From the NCBI RefSeq assembly GCF_002374835.1, contig NZ_NWVD01000007.1, forward strand, positions 1 to 64,000: a stretch of 64,000 bases of DNA. Direction: 5' to 3'. Position numbers and translations under genes: made by a program. Below the pieces are notes generated by a model that was not told the origin of the DNA, searched no databases, and worked only from the letters and a program-made list of their open reading frames with translations. Origin of the DNA: Sphingomonas ginsenosidimutans. GTDB lineage: Bacteria; Pseudomonadota; Alphaproteobacteria; Sphingomonadales; Sphingomonadaceae. Each line of letters starts with the position of its first letter. Position 1 is the first letter of the stretch. Below, one piece after another: positions 16,487 through 25,535 of the stretch.

Positions 16487-17926
16487 TTAAACCGTTAAGA
16501 TCGTTATCTTCCAGTCCCAGCCGAGCGGATCGCCGTCCATCACCTCCACCCCCGTGGCGGCCAGTTCGTCGCGGATCGCGTCGGACCGGGCGAAGTCCTT
16601 CGCCGCGCGCGCCTCGCGCCGGTCGGCGAGCCGCGCCGCGATCGTATCCTCGTCGATCGTCGCATCGGCGGGACGGACCCGCAGCGCCTCACGCGAGAGC
16701 GTCGCGAGGTCGAGGCCCAGTACCGCGTCGAAATCGGCCAGCGCGACCAGCCGGTCGGCGGGGGCCAGTTTCTTGTCGGCCAGCAGCGCGTCGAGCACCG
16801 GCAGCGCGCGCGGCGTCGCCAGATCGTCCGACACGGCGGCGTCCAGCTCGGCGCGATAGGCCGAGATATCCTTGCCGGTCGGCGCCTCGGCCCGCGCCTT
16901 CAGCGCGGTGACGGCGTGGACCAGCCGCTTCAGCCGCACCTGCGCGGCGGCGAGATTGTCCCAGGAGAATTCCAGCTCGCTGCGATACTGCGCCTGCAGG
17001 CACATCAGCCGGTAGGCGAGCGGGTGGAAACCGCGGTCGACCAAGCGTTGCAGCGTCAGGAACTCGCCCGACGACTTGCTCATCTTGCCGGTACGATCGA
17101 CGAGGAAATTGTTGTGCATCCAGAAGGTTGCGCCCGTGTCTTCACATTCGCAATACGCCTGGTTCTGCGCGATTTCATTGGGGTGGTGGATTTCGCGATG
17201 GTCGATCCCGCCGGTGTGGATGTCGAACGCCGCGCCCAGATATTTGCGGCTCATCACCGAGCATTCCAGGTGCCAGCCCGGCGCGCCGCGACCCCAGGGC
17301 GAATCCCACTCCATCTGCCGCGTCTCGCCCGGCGGGGTGGTACGCCAGATCGCGAAATCCTGCGGCTGGCGCTTGCCCGCCACCGCATCGATCCGCGCAT
17401 GGGCGGCATCGTCCGCCGCGCCCGCCAGCCGGCCGTAGTCGGGGACGGTGCTGGTGTCGAAATACAGGCCGTCGGGCAACAGGTAGCAATGCCGCTCGGC
17501 GATCGCGACGCCCCATTGGATCATCTCCGCGACATGATCGGTCGCCAGCGGCATGTGCGTCGGGCGGCGGATGTTCAGGTCGTCGAGGTTGCGCGTGAAG
17601 GCATCGGTATAATGCCGGGCGATCGCCCAGATATCCTGCCCGCTGCGCCGCGCCGCGGCCTCCATCTTGTCGTCGCCCGCATCGGCATCCGACGTCAGAT
17701 GGCCGACGTCGGTGATGTTGACGACATGCGTCAGCGGCCATCCCTTCCACGTCAGCACGCGCGACAGCGTATCGGTGAAGACATAGGCGCGCAGATTGCC
17801 GATATGCGCGTAATGATAGACGGTCGGGCCGCACGAATAGACGCGGACATTGGCGGGATCGAGCGGGCGGAACGGCTCCAAACGGCGCGTCAGGCTGTTG
17901 TAGAGGACGAGCGGGGTCGAGGTCAT
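16487..17926 (-). CDS. cysS: Cysteinyl-tRNA synthetase
   Basis: 479 residues from ATG 17926; the reading frame is open further upstream, but this start gives the family N-terminus MTSTPLVLYNSLTRRLEPF. Class I signatures are HIGNLRAYV (HIGH box) and KMSKSSGEF (KMSKS). The zinc ligands include the first cysteine in VYSCGPTVY, a Cys in WHLECSVMS and the HTGGIDH motif. It charges tRNA-Cys. The gene is divergent from the nitrilase-type gene, with 68 bp between the starts. Confidence 0.96.
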   Translation of the reverse strand: MTSTPLVLYNSLTRRLEPFRPLDPANVRVYSCGPTVYHYAHIGNLRAYVFTDTLSRVLTWKGWPLTHVVNITDVGHLTSDADAGDDKMEAAARRSGQDIWAIARHYTDAFTRNLDDLNIRRPTHMPLATDHVAEMIQWGVAIAERHCYLLPDGLYFDTSTVPDYGRLAGAADDAAHARIDAVAGKRQPQDFAIWRTTPPGETRQMEWDSPWGRGAPGWHLECSVMSRKYLGAAFDIHTGGIDHREIHHPNEIAQNQAYCECEDTGATFWMHNNFLVDRTGKMSKSSGEFLTLQRLVDRGFHPLAYRLMCLQAQYRSELEFSWDNLAAAQVRLKRLVHAVTALKARAEAPTGKDISAYRAELDAAVSDDLATPRALPVLDALLADKKLAPADRLVALADFDAVLGLDLATLSREALRVRPADATIDEDTIAARLADRREARAAKDFARSDAIRDELAATGVEVMDGDPLGWDWKITILTV

Positions 17927-17994
17927 GGCCCGCGTCATGCGAGCGCGGGCGGACCGGCGCAACCCCATGCGACGTCGGGAAGGGTGAGAGTAGA

Positions 17995-18828
17995 GTGCAC
18001 GTAACGAAGATCGCCGTCGTCCAGACCACCACCGGCATCGACCCCGACGCCAATGCCGCCGAACTGGTCGCCGCGATCCGCGAGGCCGCGGGCAACGGCG
18101 CGGCGATGGTGTTCACGCCGGAGATGTCCGGGTTGCTGGACCGCGACCGCGCGCGCGCCGCGGCGCATCTGGTCAAGGAGGACGAGGACCGCGTGCTGCG
18201 GGCGGTGCGCGAGGCGGCGGCCGAGGCGGGGGTGTGGGTGCACCTGGGATCGCTGGCGCTGCGCCGCAACGATCCGCGCATGGCCAACCGCGGCTTCGTG
18301 ATCGACGCGCAGGGGCATATCCGCGCCCGCTATGACAAGATGCACCTGTTCGACGTCGACCTGCCGACCGGCGAAAGCTGGCGCGAATCGGCGGCTTATG
18401 CCGGGGGCGACCGCCCGGTGCTGGTCACCACGCCGGTGGGCGCGATGGGGCTGTCGATCTGTTACGACATGCGCTTCCCCGACCTGTACCGCGCGCTGAG
18501 CGATGCCGGCGCGCGGGTGCTGTCGGTGCCGTCGTCGTTCACGCGGCCGACCGGGGCGGCGCACTGGCACGTCCTGTTGCGCGCGCGGGCGATCGAGGCC
18601 GGCGCCTATGTCGTCGCGGCGGCGCAGACCGGGGTGCATGCGGACGGGCGCGCCACCTTCGGCCATTCGCTGGTGGTCGATCCGTGGGGCGAGGTGGTGC
18701 TGGACATGGGCGAAGCGCCCGGGATCGGCTATGCCACGATCGATCCCGCGCGCGTGGACGAGGTGCGGGCGCGCGTGCCCGCGCTGCGCCACCGCCGCGC
18801 GATCCCCGCGCCCAAGCTGATCGGCTGA
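17995..18828 (+). CDS. Carbon-nitrogen hydrolase, Nit1/Nit2-like
   Basis: 277 residues with the Glu-Lys-Cys triad of the nitrilase superfamily: E in VFTPEMSG near 43, K in RARYDKMHLFDVD near 115, and C in GLSICYDMRFPDLYR near 158. The closest branch is the Nit1/deaminated-glutathione amidase type, judging by DKMHLFDVD and the C-terminal RVPALRHRR. Start is GTG (VHVTKIAVVQ). In many alphaproteobacteria this gene sits near grxC; here the next gene is rpsU, in the same direction. Confidence 0.88.
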   Translation: MHVTKIAVVQTTTGIDPDANAAELVAAIREAAGNGAAMVFTPEMSGLLDRDRARAAAHLVKEDEDRVLRAVREAAAEAGVWVHLGSLALRRNDPRMANRGFVIDAQGHIRARYDKMHLFDVDLPTGESWRESAAYAGGDRPVLVTTPVGAMGLSICYDMRFPDLYRALSDAGARVLSVPSSFTRPTGAAHWHVLLRARAIEAGAYVVAAAQTGVHADGRATFGHSLVVDPWGEVVLDMGEAPGIGYATIDPARVDEVRARVPALRHRRAIPAPKLIG

Positions 18829-18931
18829 CGTGTGGGTTGCGATGCGGGCGGGTTGCTGTTAGAGGCGGTTCGTTCGGCGCGGGCCATGCCCGCCGCCGCT
18901 TTACTCGTTTTACCCGGAGTGTGACGGTTTT

Positions 18932-19138
18932 ATGCAGATCATCGTTCGCGACAATAACGTCGACCAGGCCCTTCGCGCGCTCAAGAAGAAGCTGCAGCGC
19001 GAGGGCGTGTATCGCGAAATGAAGCTGCGCCGTCATTACGAGAAGCCGTCGGAAAAGCGCGCCCGCGAGCGTGCGGCTGCGGTGCGTCGCGCCCGCAAGC
19101 TGGAGCGCAAGCGCGCCGAGCGCGACGGCGCACGGTAA
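18932..19138 (+). CDS. rpsU: 30S ribosomal protein S21
   Basis: 68 residues, very basic, beginning [20 protein letters not shown] and ending in a run of Arg/Lys/Ala helix, exactly the S21 pattern of alphaproteobacteria. S21 binds the small subunit near the 3' end of 16S rRNA. A strong hairpin follows 13 bp after the stop. Confidence 0.96.
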   Translation: MQIIVRDNNVDQALRALKKKLQREGVYREMKLRRHYEKPSEKRARERAAAVRRARKLERKRAERDGAR

Positions 19139-19151
19139 GACCCGCGCCGCG

Positions 19152-19177
19152 CCGGCCGCCGCGTTGACGGCGGCCGG
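19152..19177 (+). terminator. GC-rich hairpin after rpsU
   Basis: A perfect 10-bp stem CCGGCCGCCG / CGGCGGCCGG with a six-base loop begins 13 bp after the rpsU stop. There is no U tract, so it may be a weak or Rho-assisted terminator, or an mRNA 3'-end stabiliser. Confidence 0.55.
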
Positions 19178-19243
19178 TGACGAGCCCTTCCCATTGCCGA
19201 CCGGCGGCCGATCCCGGCCGCGCCAACCGGGGTTTGCCGCACC

Positions 19244-19801
19244 ATGTCGACCGTGACCGCCGTTCCGCTCCAGCCCGTGAAGCGGGCCTATGTGTTGTGG
19301 CTGGTCGTGGGGCTGGTGCTGGCGGCGATCGCCGGGGTCGCGCTGGCGCGCGCCGGTGACACCGGGATCGTCAGCACCCCGTCGGGCCTGCGGTACAAGG
19401 TGGTCGTGCCCGGTGACGTGACCGGCGCCAAGCCGACCGACGCCGACGTCGCGCTCATCAACTACGAAGGCAAGTTGATGGACGGCACCACCTTCGACAA
19501 GTCGCAGCAGCCCACGCCGCTGCCGGTCGCGGGCGCGGTGCCGGGCTTCTCCGAAGGGCTGAAGCTGATGCACAAGGGCGCCAAGTACCGCTTCTGGATC
19601 CCGCCGAACCTGGGCTACGGCGCGAAGGCGAACGGCCCGATCCCGGCCAATTCGACGCTGGTGTTCGACGTCGAACTGCAGGACTTCATCCCCGAGGCGA
19701 CGCTGCGCCAGTTGCAGATGCAGCAGCAGATGATGGGCGGCATGCCGCCGCGCGGCGCGCCGGGTGCGCCGGGTGCGGGGGCGCCGCCCGCCGGGAATTG
19801 A
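19244..19801 (+). CDS. FKBP-type peptidyl-prolyl isomerase, membrane-anchored
   Basis: 185 residues. Residues about 15-36 (YVLWLVVGLVLAAIAGVAL) form a signal anchor. An FKBP domain covers about 45-148: INYEGKLMDGTTFDKS, PGFSEGLKLM, IPPNLGYGAKANGPIPANS and LVFDVEL are standard FKBP active-site and flap segments. The tail is Gln/Met- then Gly/Pro/Ala-rich and low in complexity. It should catalyse proline isomerisation and assist folding in the periplasm. The gene is followed by a terminator-like hairpin. Confidence 0.92.
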   Translation: MSTVTAVPLQPVKRAYVLWLVVGLVLAAIAGVALARAGDTGIVSTPSGLRYKVVVPGDVTGAKPTDADVALINYEGKLMDGTTFDKSQQPTPLPVAGAVPGFSEGLKLMHKGAKYRFWIPPNLGYGAKANGPIPANSTLVFDVELQDFIPEATLRQLQMQQQMMGGMPPRGAPGAPGAGAPPAGN

Positions 19802-19832
19802 GCCGACCGCATTTCGGTGCGGGTGTTGAGAC

Positions 19833-19869
19833 AAGGGGCGCTGCCGATGGATTCGGCGGCGCCCCTTTC
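19833..19869 (+). terminator. Rho-independent terminator after the FKBP gene
   Basis: AAGGGGCGCTGCCG (19833-19846) pairs with CGGCGGCGCCCCTT (19854-19867) across seven bases with one G-U pair, and is followed by TTTC. It starts 31 bp after the FKBP stop. The remaining 220 bp up to 20091 hold no gene I can support. Confidence 0.65.
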
Positions 19870-20090
19870 GCGATCGGGGCCTGCAATGTCGAGGGCTGCG
19901 CGACAAGGTCCGGGTGGGTCGCGGGCCGCAGGTCCCTTGCCGCGCCGCCACGGCGGGGCCGTCGATCGTTCGCGATGATCCGGCAGCGACGCGATCGGTG
20001 GAGGATCGGGACCGCGCCACATCGCCAGGACCCCGGTGGCGCGCGGCGGGCGCTTGTCCGGTCGCGACAGGCACCGGGCGCTTCTCGCGA

Positions 20091-21112
20091 TTATTCGGGG
20101 ATTGCCGGTCGATACCCGCTCTTGCGCAGGATCAGTTCGGGATCATGCCACGTCAGCATGTCCGCAATGGCACGATGCTTGTCGCTGGCGTTCGCATAAT
20201 ATGCCGTCCAGATCCGCATCCCGACCCAATAGCCGACTTCACCGGGCCACCCCGGTGGTGCCGATCCGTAATTGTGCAGCCATCTGTTGACCGCCTCGAC
20301 CGCCTCAGCCGGCGGATCGTCCCGAGCGGTCGGAAGGCTGGCGGGCATGTCTTTCACGAACTGCGCCCACAGGATTTTTTCACGCGGCAAGGCCCATCGC
20401 GCCCGTTCTGGCTCGGGTATCTCTCCTGTCACAAGCGCTGCGATGAAGTCCGCCGCCCCCTCGACAAGGGCTTCGCCCAGCAGAGGCGACGCCTCGATGA
20501 CTGAAATATTCTGCTGGAACGTGTGGACGGTTTCATGTGCGAAGAAACGGCGGAGCGCCGTTCTGAACCCCGCGGGGGAGGGGTTTTCCCGGCACAGCAC
20601 CTCAAGCCCGATCACCTGCGCGCCGGGGCCGGCCGTACCGCCCGAATTGCCGGCACCGATCACGACATAGATGTGCGGCAGCGGCCGGTCCGGAAGCAAT
20701 CCGCGCAAGGCCAGGTAGATCGCCCGGAGATCGGCGGTCGCAGCCTTTACACGCGGAAGGCAATCGCTGACCGCTCGACGATAGAGATCCGGGTCAGCGC
20801 GGATCTTGTCGGCAAGTCGGGCTGCATCCCCGATCCGGCCGGGTGTGAAGACCGACACGCCATAAGAGGCGTGGTCCAGATAGCCGCGTTGAACGTCGGC
20901 CGCGCTGGGTCGTGCGTTCGTGGCGGACAACATGTTGCGAAACGTTCGACATCTTCGACGTGGATCCGCACTGTCAGCGGATCAGCGCCGGCGTTCACGA
21001 CCGATCCGGCGGACGGCGGCGGGCCGCCGGCGGGTTGGGCATGCGCCGTTGGGGTGATGCTCGACAGGGCGAGGACCAGCGCAGCGGCCAGGTGCATTTG
21101 TCGTGGAGGCAT
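20091..21112 (-). pseudogene. Secreted DUF2268-like zinc protease, broken by a one-base frameshift
   Basis: The start at 21112 gives a signal peptide MPPRQMHLAAALVLALSS ending near THA/Q. That frame runs to VRIHVEDVERF, then a one-base deletion near 20940 is needed to join the rest, which restarts at ATG 20933 and runs 280 residues. The main part has the zinc motif HETVHTFQ (HExxH) with a downstream EGAADF that could supply the third ligand, as in DUF2268-type predicted peptidases. Without the signal peptide the 280-residue piece would stay in the cytosol. Either a young pseudogene or a base-calling error; all else is intact. Confidence 0.65.
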
Positions 21113-21206
21113 TTTCCGCTCCGGATGATCGGGCCGCCCTGCGGCCGCTCGGGCCGGTCGTCGCGCACGAAACGGAGCGTTGCTGACCGCACCGCCGCGC
21201 ACGGAC

Positions 21207-21234
21207 AAAAAAATAGCGGCCCGGGGGCCGCTAT
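21207..21234 (-). terminator. Rho-independent terminator of the small secreted-protein gene
   Basis: Read on the minus strand, ATAGCGGCCC pairs with GGGCCGCTAT around a two-base centre, followed by a run of seven T. It lies about 30 bp after the stop of the gene at 21264-21509. Confidence 0.85.
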
Positions 21235-21263
21235 TCCTTCGTCCCGGAGGAACGGCGCGACTC

Positions 21264-21509
21264 TTAGTTGCTATCCGCCTGCGAGTCTTCGTCGGCGACG
21301 ACGACGATGCCGGCGACAACGGCAGCAGCCGCCAGGATCGCGACGATCACACCGCCACCGGCGACGTCATTCTTCTTGGCCGACGAGGTCGACGCACGCG
21401 CCGACTTGGCGACCGACAGGCTGGCGGCGGGGTTGGCCGGAGCGGCCATCGCCGGAGCAACCGCCATCGTGGCGGCGGCGGCGGCGAGCATGTACTTCGC
21501 AAGACGCAT
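21264..21509 (-). CDS. Small exported membrane protein, hypothetical
   Basis: 81 residues. A signal peptide MRLAKYMLAAAAATMAVAP ends near AMA/A. A second hydrophobic stretch follows at about 50-71 (GGGVIVAILAAAAVVAGIVVV), then a short acidic tail (DEDSQADSN). AAGGGAG lies eight bases before the ATG and a strong terminator follows the stop, so it is expressed as a single-gene unit. No function is recognised; similar tiny exported proteins are common in sphingomonads. Confidence 0.75.
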   Translation of the reverse strand: MRLAKYMLAAAAATMAVAPAMAAPANPAASLSVAKSARASTSSAKKNDVAGGGVIVAILAAAAVVAGIVVVADEDSQADSN

Positions 21510-21679
21510 GTGAAACTCCCTTTGCGTTCGAGTCTCCTCTTACGTCAAAAGTATTAAAGATCAATAGTCCCCGATGCCCCGACGCCGCGAAAATCGGCTG
21601 TTTCGGCGGCACTTTCGTACAGTATCGCTGACATGAAACCGTAACGATCGCGCGGCCTCGCGCCGATCGCGATGGTGGA

Positions 21680-22441
21680 TCAGGTGTTCAGCACCCAGCT
21701 TTCCGTTTCCTCCAGCCCCAGCGCCGACAGGCGCCCGGTCGAATAGGCGCCGGTATCGACGCCGATGCGGTTGGGCTGGCGATCGACCTCCTCCGAAATG
21801 GTGTGGCCGTGGACGATCATCTTGGGATGCGCGTTGCGATAGGTGAGGAAGCTGCCGCGGATCCAGCGCAGCTCGGCCGCATGCTGCTGTTCCAGCGGGA
21901 CCCCCGGGCGCACGCCGGCGTGGACGAAGGCATAATCCCCCGACACGACCATGTCCTCGAACGCGGTCAGGAAATCGCGATGCGCGGCCGGGACGATCCC
22001 TTCCATCCGCGCGGCCAGTTCGGGGTAGTCGAGCCCGTCATATTCCGCGCTGTCGAGGCCGTAGCTGAGGATCGTCTCGCGCCCGCCGATCCGGCAGAAC
22101 AGCCGCAGCGCCTCCGCGTCGCCTTCCAGCGCGCGCAGGAAGATCTCCTCGTGATTGCCCTTCAGGAAGCGGGTGCCCGGGCGGGCGTGCGACAGGTCGA
22201 GCAGCCGCGACACGACCCCCGCCGAATCCGGCCCGCGGTCCACCAGGTCGCCCAGGAAGATCAGTTGCGTCTGCGCGTCGGCGCCACGGGCCGCGTCGTC
22301 CGCGTCAATCAGCGCCAGCAGCTGGTCGAGCTGTGTCAGGCAGCCGTGGATGTCGCCGATGGCGTAGATGCGCGTACCATCCGCAACGGCGGGCACGGCG
22401 GGTGGGGGGGCGCGGCGCGCGCGCAGGAACTTGGTGAACAT
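21680..22441 (-). CDS. Metallophosphoesterase, PrpA/ApaH-like protein phosphatase
   Basis: 253 residues from ATG 22441. All PPP-family metal motifs are present: GDIHG (about 33-37), GDLVDRGPDS, GNHE, HAGVRPGVPL and the late VHGHT. This places it with bacterial serine/threonine phosphatases and diadenosine-tetraphosphatase-like enzymes. The reading frame extends 46 residues further upstream, but the region just before the ATG lacks family resemblance. It is divergent from galU. Confidence 0.88.
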   Translation of the reverse strand: MFTKFLRARRAPPPAVPAVADGTRIYAIGDIHGCLTQLDQLLALIDADDAARGADAQTQLIFLGDLVDRGPDSAGVVSRLLDLSHARPGTRFLKGNHEEIFLRALEGDAEALRLFCRIGGRETILSYGLDSAEYDGLDYPELAARMEGIVPAAHRDFLTAFEDMVVSGDYAFVHAGVRPGVPLEQQHAAELRWIRGSFLTYRNAHPKMIVHGHTISEEVDRQPNRIGVDTGAYSTGRLSALGLEETESWVLNT

Positions 22442-22590
22442 GGATGAGTGGCCGCAACGAACGAGCGAGGCGGCGGTTCCTACCCCCGCTGCCGCGCCGC
22501 GGCAAGCGAAGCATGCTGCGGTGCACAGCGGAAGCAATTGCAGCCGATCATCACTATGGGTACAGAGCCGCCGCCACACAGGAGGGACGA

Positions 22591-23460
22591 ATGACGATCA
22601 AGCCGATCCGCAAGGCCGTGTTCCCCGTCGCGGGGCTGGGCACGCGCTTCCTGCCCGCCACCAAGGCGATGCCGAAGGAAATGCTGACCGTCGTCGACAA
22701 GCCGTTGATCCAATATGCGGTCGAAGAGGCGCTGGAGGCGGGGATCGAGCAGATCATCTTCGTCACCGGGCGCGGCAAGGGCGCGCTGGAGGACCATTTC
22801 GACATTTCGTTCGAACTGGAAACCACGATGCGCGCGCGCGGCAAGAGCCTGTCAGTGATCGAGAATATCCGCCAGCAGCCCGGATCGCCCGTCTATGTCC
22901 GGCAGCAGGAGCCGCTGGGGCTGGGCCATGCGGTGTGGTGCGCGCGCGAGATCGTCGGCGACGAACCGTTCGCGGTGCTGCTGCCCGACGAACTGATGGT
23001 CGGCACCCCCAATTTCATGGCGCAAATGGTCGCGGCCTATAACGAGGTCGGCGGCAATGTGATCGGTGCGCTGGAAGTCGCGCCCGAGGATACCGACAAA
23101 TACGGCATCATCTCCCCCGGCGCGCGCGACGGCGCGCTGACCGAGGTGGCGGCGCTGGTCGAGAAGCCGGCGAAGGGCAGCGCCCCGTCGAACCTGATGA
23201 TCCCGGGCCGCTACATCCTGCAGCCCGAGGTGATGCGGATCCTGGACGCCAAGGAAACCGGCGCGGGCGGCGAGATCCAGCTGACCGACGCGATGGCCAA
23301 GCTGATCGGCAAGCAGCCGTTTCACGGCTTCACGTTCAACGGCGAGCGGTTCGACTGCGGCGACAAGACCGGGTTCATCATGGCGAATCTGGCGCTGGCG
23401 CTGGACCGCGCCGACATCGGCCCGGCGGTGCGCGCGTTCGCGAAAGCGCGAGTCGGCTGA
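22591..23460 (+). CDS. galU: UTP-glucose-1-phosphate uridylyltransferase
   Basis: 289 residues. AGGAGG five to six bases before ATG 22591 fixes the start. The nucleotide-binding signature GLGTRFLPATKAMPKEML lies at about 14-31, VDKPLIQYAVEEA follows, and EKP and GGEIQLTDA complete the family pattern. It makes UDP-glucose for envelope polysaccharides and sugar nucleotides. It ends 9 bp from the convergent moeB-like gene. Confidence 0.96.
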   Translation: MTIKPIRKAVFPVAGLGTRFLPATKAMPKEMLTVVDKPLIQYAVEEALEAGIEQIIFVTGRGKGALEDHFDISFELETTMRARGKSLSVIENIRQQPGSPVYVRQQEPLGLGHAVWCAREIVGDEPFAVLLPDELMVGTPNFMAQMVAAYNEVGGNVIGALEVAPEDTDKYGIISPGARDGALTEVAALVEKPAKGSAPSNLMIPGRYILQPEVMRILDAKETGAGGEIQLTDAMAKLIGKQPFHGFTFNGERFDCGDKTGFIMANLALALDRADIGPAVRAFAKARVG

Positions 23461-23469
23461 AGCGCGCGG

Positions 23470-24246
23470 TCAGTCCGCCCCGCCGCCGCACGCGCGGCAG
23501 CCCGGATCCTTAGGCAGGGCCAGCGTGCGGAAGCGCAGCGACAGGAAGTCCAGCAACACCAGCCGCCCCGCGCCGTCCCCCCTGTCGTCGTCGCCGAACG
23601 GCACGATCTGGCGAATCGCCTCCAGCGCGGCGAGGCTGCCGAGGATGCCGGTGACCGGGCCGAGCACGCCTTCCTCGGCGCAGGTCAGCCCGTCGCGCGC
23701 GGGCGCGTCACCGACGAAGCAGCGGTAGCAGGGGCGCGCCGGCTCCCAGCCGCGGAACACGCCCAGCTGCCCCTCGAACCGGCCGACCGCAGCGGATACC
23801 AGCGGTACGTGCGCCGCCAGCGCGGCATCGGCGACCGCCAGCCGGGTGTCGAAATTGTCGCACCCGTCGATCACCACGTCGGCGTCGCGCAGCAGCGCGG
23901 GCGCGGTGGCGGCGTCGATGCGGACCGCGTGCGGTACCACCCGGACATGCGGGTTGAGGCGCGCCAGCGCGGCGGCGGCGGCGGCGACCTTCGCGGTGCC
24001 GGCGTCGGCGGTGCTGAACAATGTCTGGCGTTGCAGGTTGCTCGCCTCGACCCGGTCGTCGTCGATCACGGTCAGCTGCCCGATGCCGGCGGCGGCGAGA
24101 TACTGGAGCACCGGCGATCCGATGCCGCCCGCGCCGATCACCACGACATGCGCGCGCTTCAGCCGCAATTGCCCGGCGCCGCCGATTTCCGGCAGGACGA
24201 TATGCCGGGCGTAGCGCGCCAGTTCGTCGGCGGAAAACGCCGTCAC
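23470..24246 (-). CDS. moeB: MoeB/ThiF-type adenylyltransferase
   Basis: 258 residues from a GTG that overlaps the preceding stop as GTGA. It has the ATP-binding GAGGIGSPVLQYLA near 34-47, the DDDRVEASNLQRQ loop, DGCDNFDTR, and two Cys pairs (CYRCF and CRACG) that bind zinc. Such enzymes adenylate the C-terminal glycine of a sulfur-carrier protein (MoaD or ThiS). No carrier gene is near, so MoeB and ThiF cannot be told apart. It is translationally coupled to the small protein before it. Confidence 0.88.
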   Translation of the reverse strand: MTAFSADELARYARHIVLPEIGGAGQLRLKRAHVVVIGAGGIGSPVLQYLAAAGIGQLTVIDDDRVEASNLQRQTLFSTADAGTAKVAAAAAALARLNPHVRVVPHAVRIDAATAPALLRDADVVIDGCDNFDTRLAVADAALAAHVPLVSAAVGRFEGQLGVFRGWEPARPCYRCFVGDAPARDGLTCAEEGVLGPVTGILGSLAALEAIRQIVPFGDDDRGDGAGRLVLLDFLSLRFRTLALPKDPGCRACGGGAD

Positions 24247-24617
24247 CAGGCGAAGTCGACAGTGGTGCGATACCAGGTATCGGCGCCCGGCGCCCGCAGC
24301 GCGGTGCGGGTCAGGTTGAGCGCGATGCCGGAGGCATATTGTTCGACCGTGGCGCAGCCGATCGCCCGCGGCACGATGCGGCGCACCTGCCCGCCGGCGC
24401 CGACCAGCACCGCCAGATCGACCGACAGAGCGTAGCCGCGCGGCGTGGCCACCGCGGCGGCGCAGCGCCCGGCGGCGACTTCGTCCCGCACGAATTGCGA
24501 CAGCGCCCGGGCGGGCGCGGCGGGGCGCTGGATCGGCAGCGGGGCCAGCCCGCTCCAGTCCCCCGGCGGATTGATCGCGGCGACCATCGCCGCCTGCGCG
24601 AGCAGGGCGCCGATCAT
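24243..24617 (-). CDS. Hypothetical protein between dut and moeB
   Basis: 124 residues. The N-terminus ([19 protein letters not shown]) is hydrophobic enough for a short signal peptide. Two cysteines (in GRCAAAV and IGCATVE) could form a disulfide. The C-terminal part, [18 protein letters not shown] then YRTTVDF, resembles TonB C-terminal-like or energy-transducer domains only loosely. Its ATG overlaps the dut stop (ATGA) and its stop overlaps the moeB start (GTGA), so it is clearly expressed. Function unknown. Confidence 0.7.
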   Translation of the reverse strand: MIGALLAQAAMVAAINPPGDWSGLAPLPIQRPAAPARALSQFVRDEVAAGRCAAAVATPRGYALSVDLAVLVGAGGQVRRIVPRAIGCATVEQYASGIALNLTRTALRAPGADTWYRTTVDFAW

Positions 24618-25060
24618 CGGCCGGTCGACCCGAAACCACCCGCGCCGCGCGGCGTATCGTCCAGCGACGCGACCTCCGCCAGCGTCGCGCGCAGCACCGG
24701 CGCGGGCACCAGTTGCGCGATGCGTTCGCCGCGGACCACCGCGAACGGCTCGCTGCCCAGATTGGCGAGGATCACCTTCACTTCGCCGCGATAGTCGCTG
24801 TCGATCGTGCCGGGGGTGTTGAGGCAGGTGATGCCGTGCTTGAGCGCGAGGCCCGAGCGCGGGCGCACCTGCACCTCATAGCCATCGGGGATCGCCATCG
24901 CGAAACCCGTGGCGACCGCATGGCGCGCGCCGGGGGCGAGCGTCACGTCCTCCGCCGCCACCACGTCCATCCCCGCGGCCCCCGCGGTGGCATAAGCGGG
25001 AAGCGGCAGGCCAGCGCCATGGGGCAGGCGCCGGATCGCAATCGTCATCAATTGGGTCAT
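24614..25060 (-). CDS. dut: dUTP diphosphatase (dUTPase)
   Basis: 148 residues from ATG 25060; ATG 25048 or TTG 25069 are alternatives and none has a clear ribosome site. All five trimeric dUTPase motifs are visible: [26 protein letters not shown] (catalytic Asp), RGERIAQLV and the C-terminal [11 protein letters not shown] that closes over the active site. It hydrolyses dUTP to dUMP and keeps uracil out of DNA. It begins a coupled operon with the hypothetical protein and moeB. Confidence 0.95.
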   Translation of the reverse strand: MTQLMTIAIRRLPHGAGLPLPAYATAGAAGMDVVAAEDVTLAPGARHAVATGFAMAIPDGYEVQVRPRSGLALKHGITCLNTPGTIDSDYRGEVKVILANLGSEPFAVVRGERIAQLVPAPVLRATLAEVASLDDTPRGAGGFGSTGR

Positions 25061-25084
25061 CGCGCGCAATCTAGTGCACCATCA

Positions 25085-25468
25085 TCACGTATTGAAGACG
25101 ATCGCGAGTTTGTTGCCGTCGGGATCGCGGACATAGGCGGCATACCAGCCCGGGCCGTAATGCGCGCGCGGCCCCGGCGCGCCTTCGTCGTTGCCGCCGT
25201 GCGCCATGGCGGCGGCGTGGAAGGCATGGACCTGATCGGTGGAGGTGGCGGGGAAGCCCATCATCGTGCCGTTGCCGGCGGAGGCAGCGGCGCCATCGAA
25301 GGGCGCCGCCAGCCACAAGGTCAGTCCCGTGCCCGCGCCCCCCGCCGAATAGGCGCGCCAGCCGGGAAACTGCGCATGCGACGACCAGCCGATCGTCGCC
25401 AGCGTGGCATTGTAGAAGCGCGGCGCCGCATCGAGGTCATTCGTGCCGAGCGTGATATAGGGATCCAT
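25085..25468 (-). CDS. VOC (glyoxalase/bleomycin-resistance fold) protein
   Basis: 127 residues. The ribosome site GGGAGG touches the first ATG (25474) but is six bases from the second, so ATG 25468 (MDPYITLGTNDLDAAP) is the likely start. The two halves show the paired beta-alpha-beta-beta-beta VOC pattern: FYNATLATIGW in the first and YAAYVRDPDGNKLAIVF at the C-terminus, where the conserved Glu ligand is replaced by Ala-Ile. Substrate and metal binding cannot be predicted. It lies alone between coaBC and dut. Confidence 0.82.
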   Translation of the reverse strand: MDPYITLGTNDLDAAPRFYNATLATIGWSSHAQFPGWRAYSAGGAGTGLTLWLAAPFDGAAASAGNGTMMGFPATSTDQVHAFHAAAMAHGGNDEGAPGPRAHYGPGWYAAYVRDPDGNKLAIVFNT

Positions 25469-25535
25469 CGTCATCCTCCCGTCCTGTGCGGGTAGGATGC
25501 GACAAAAAAGAGAACATTAAAAGAACAAAAATGCC

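Noticed and set aside
22444..22590. N-terminal extension of galU
   Set aside because: Arg-rich sequence unlike the family, and the AGGAGG site lies directly before ATG 22591.
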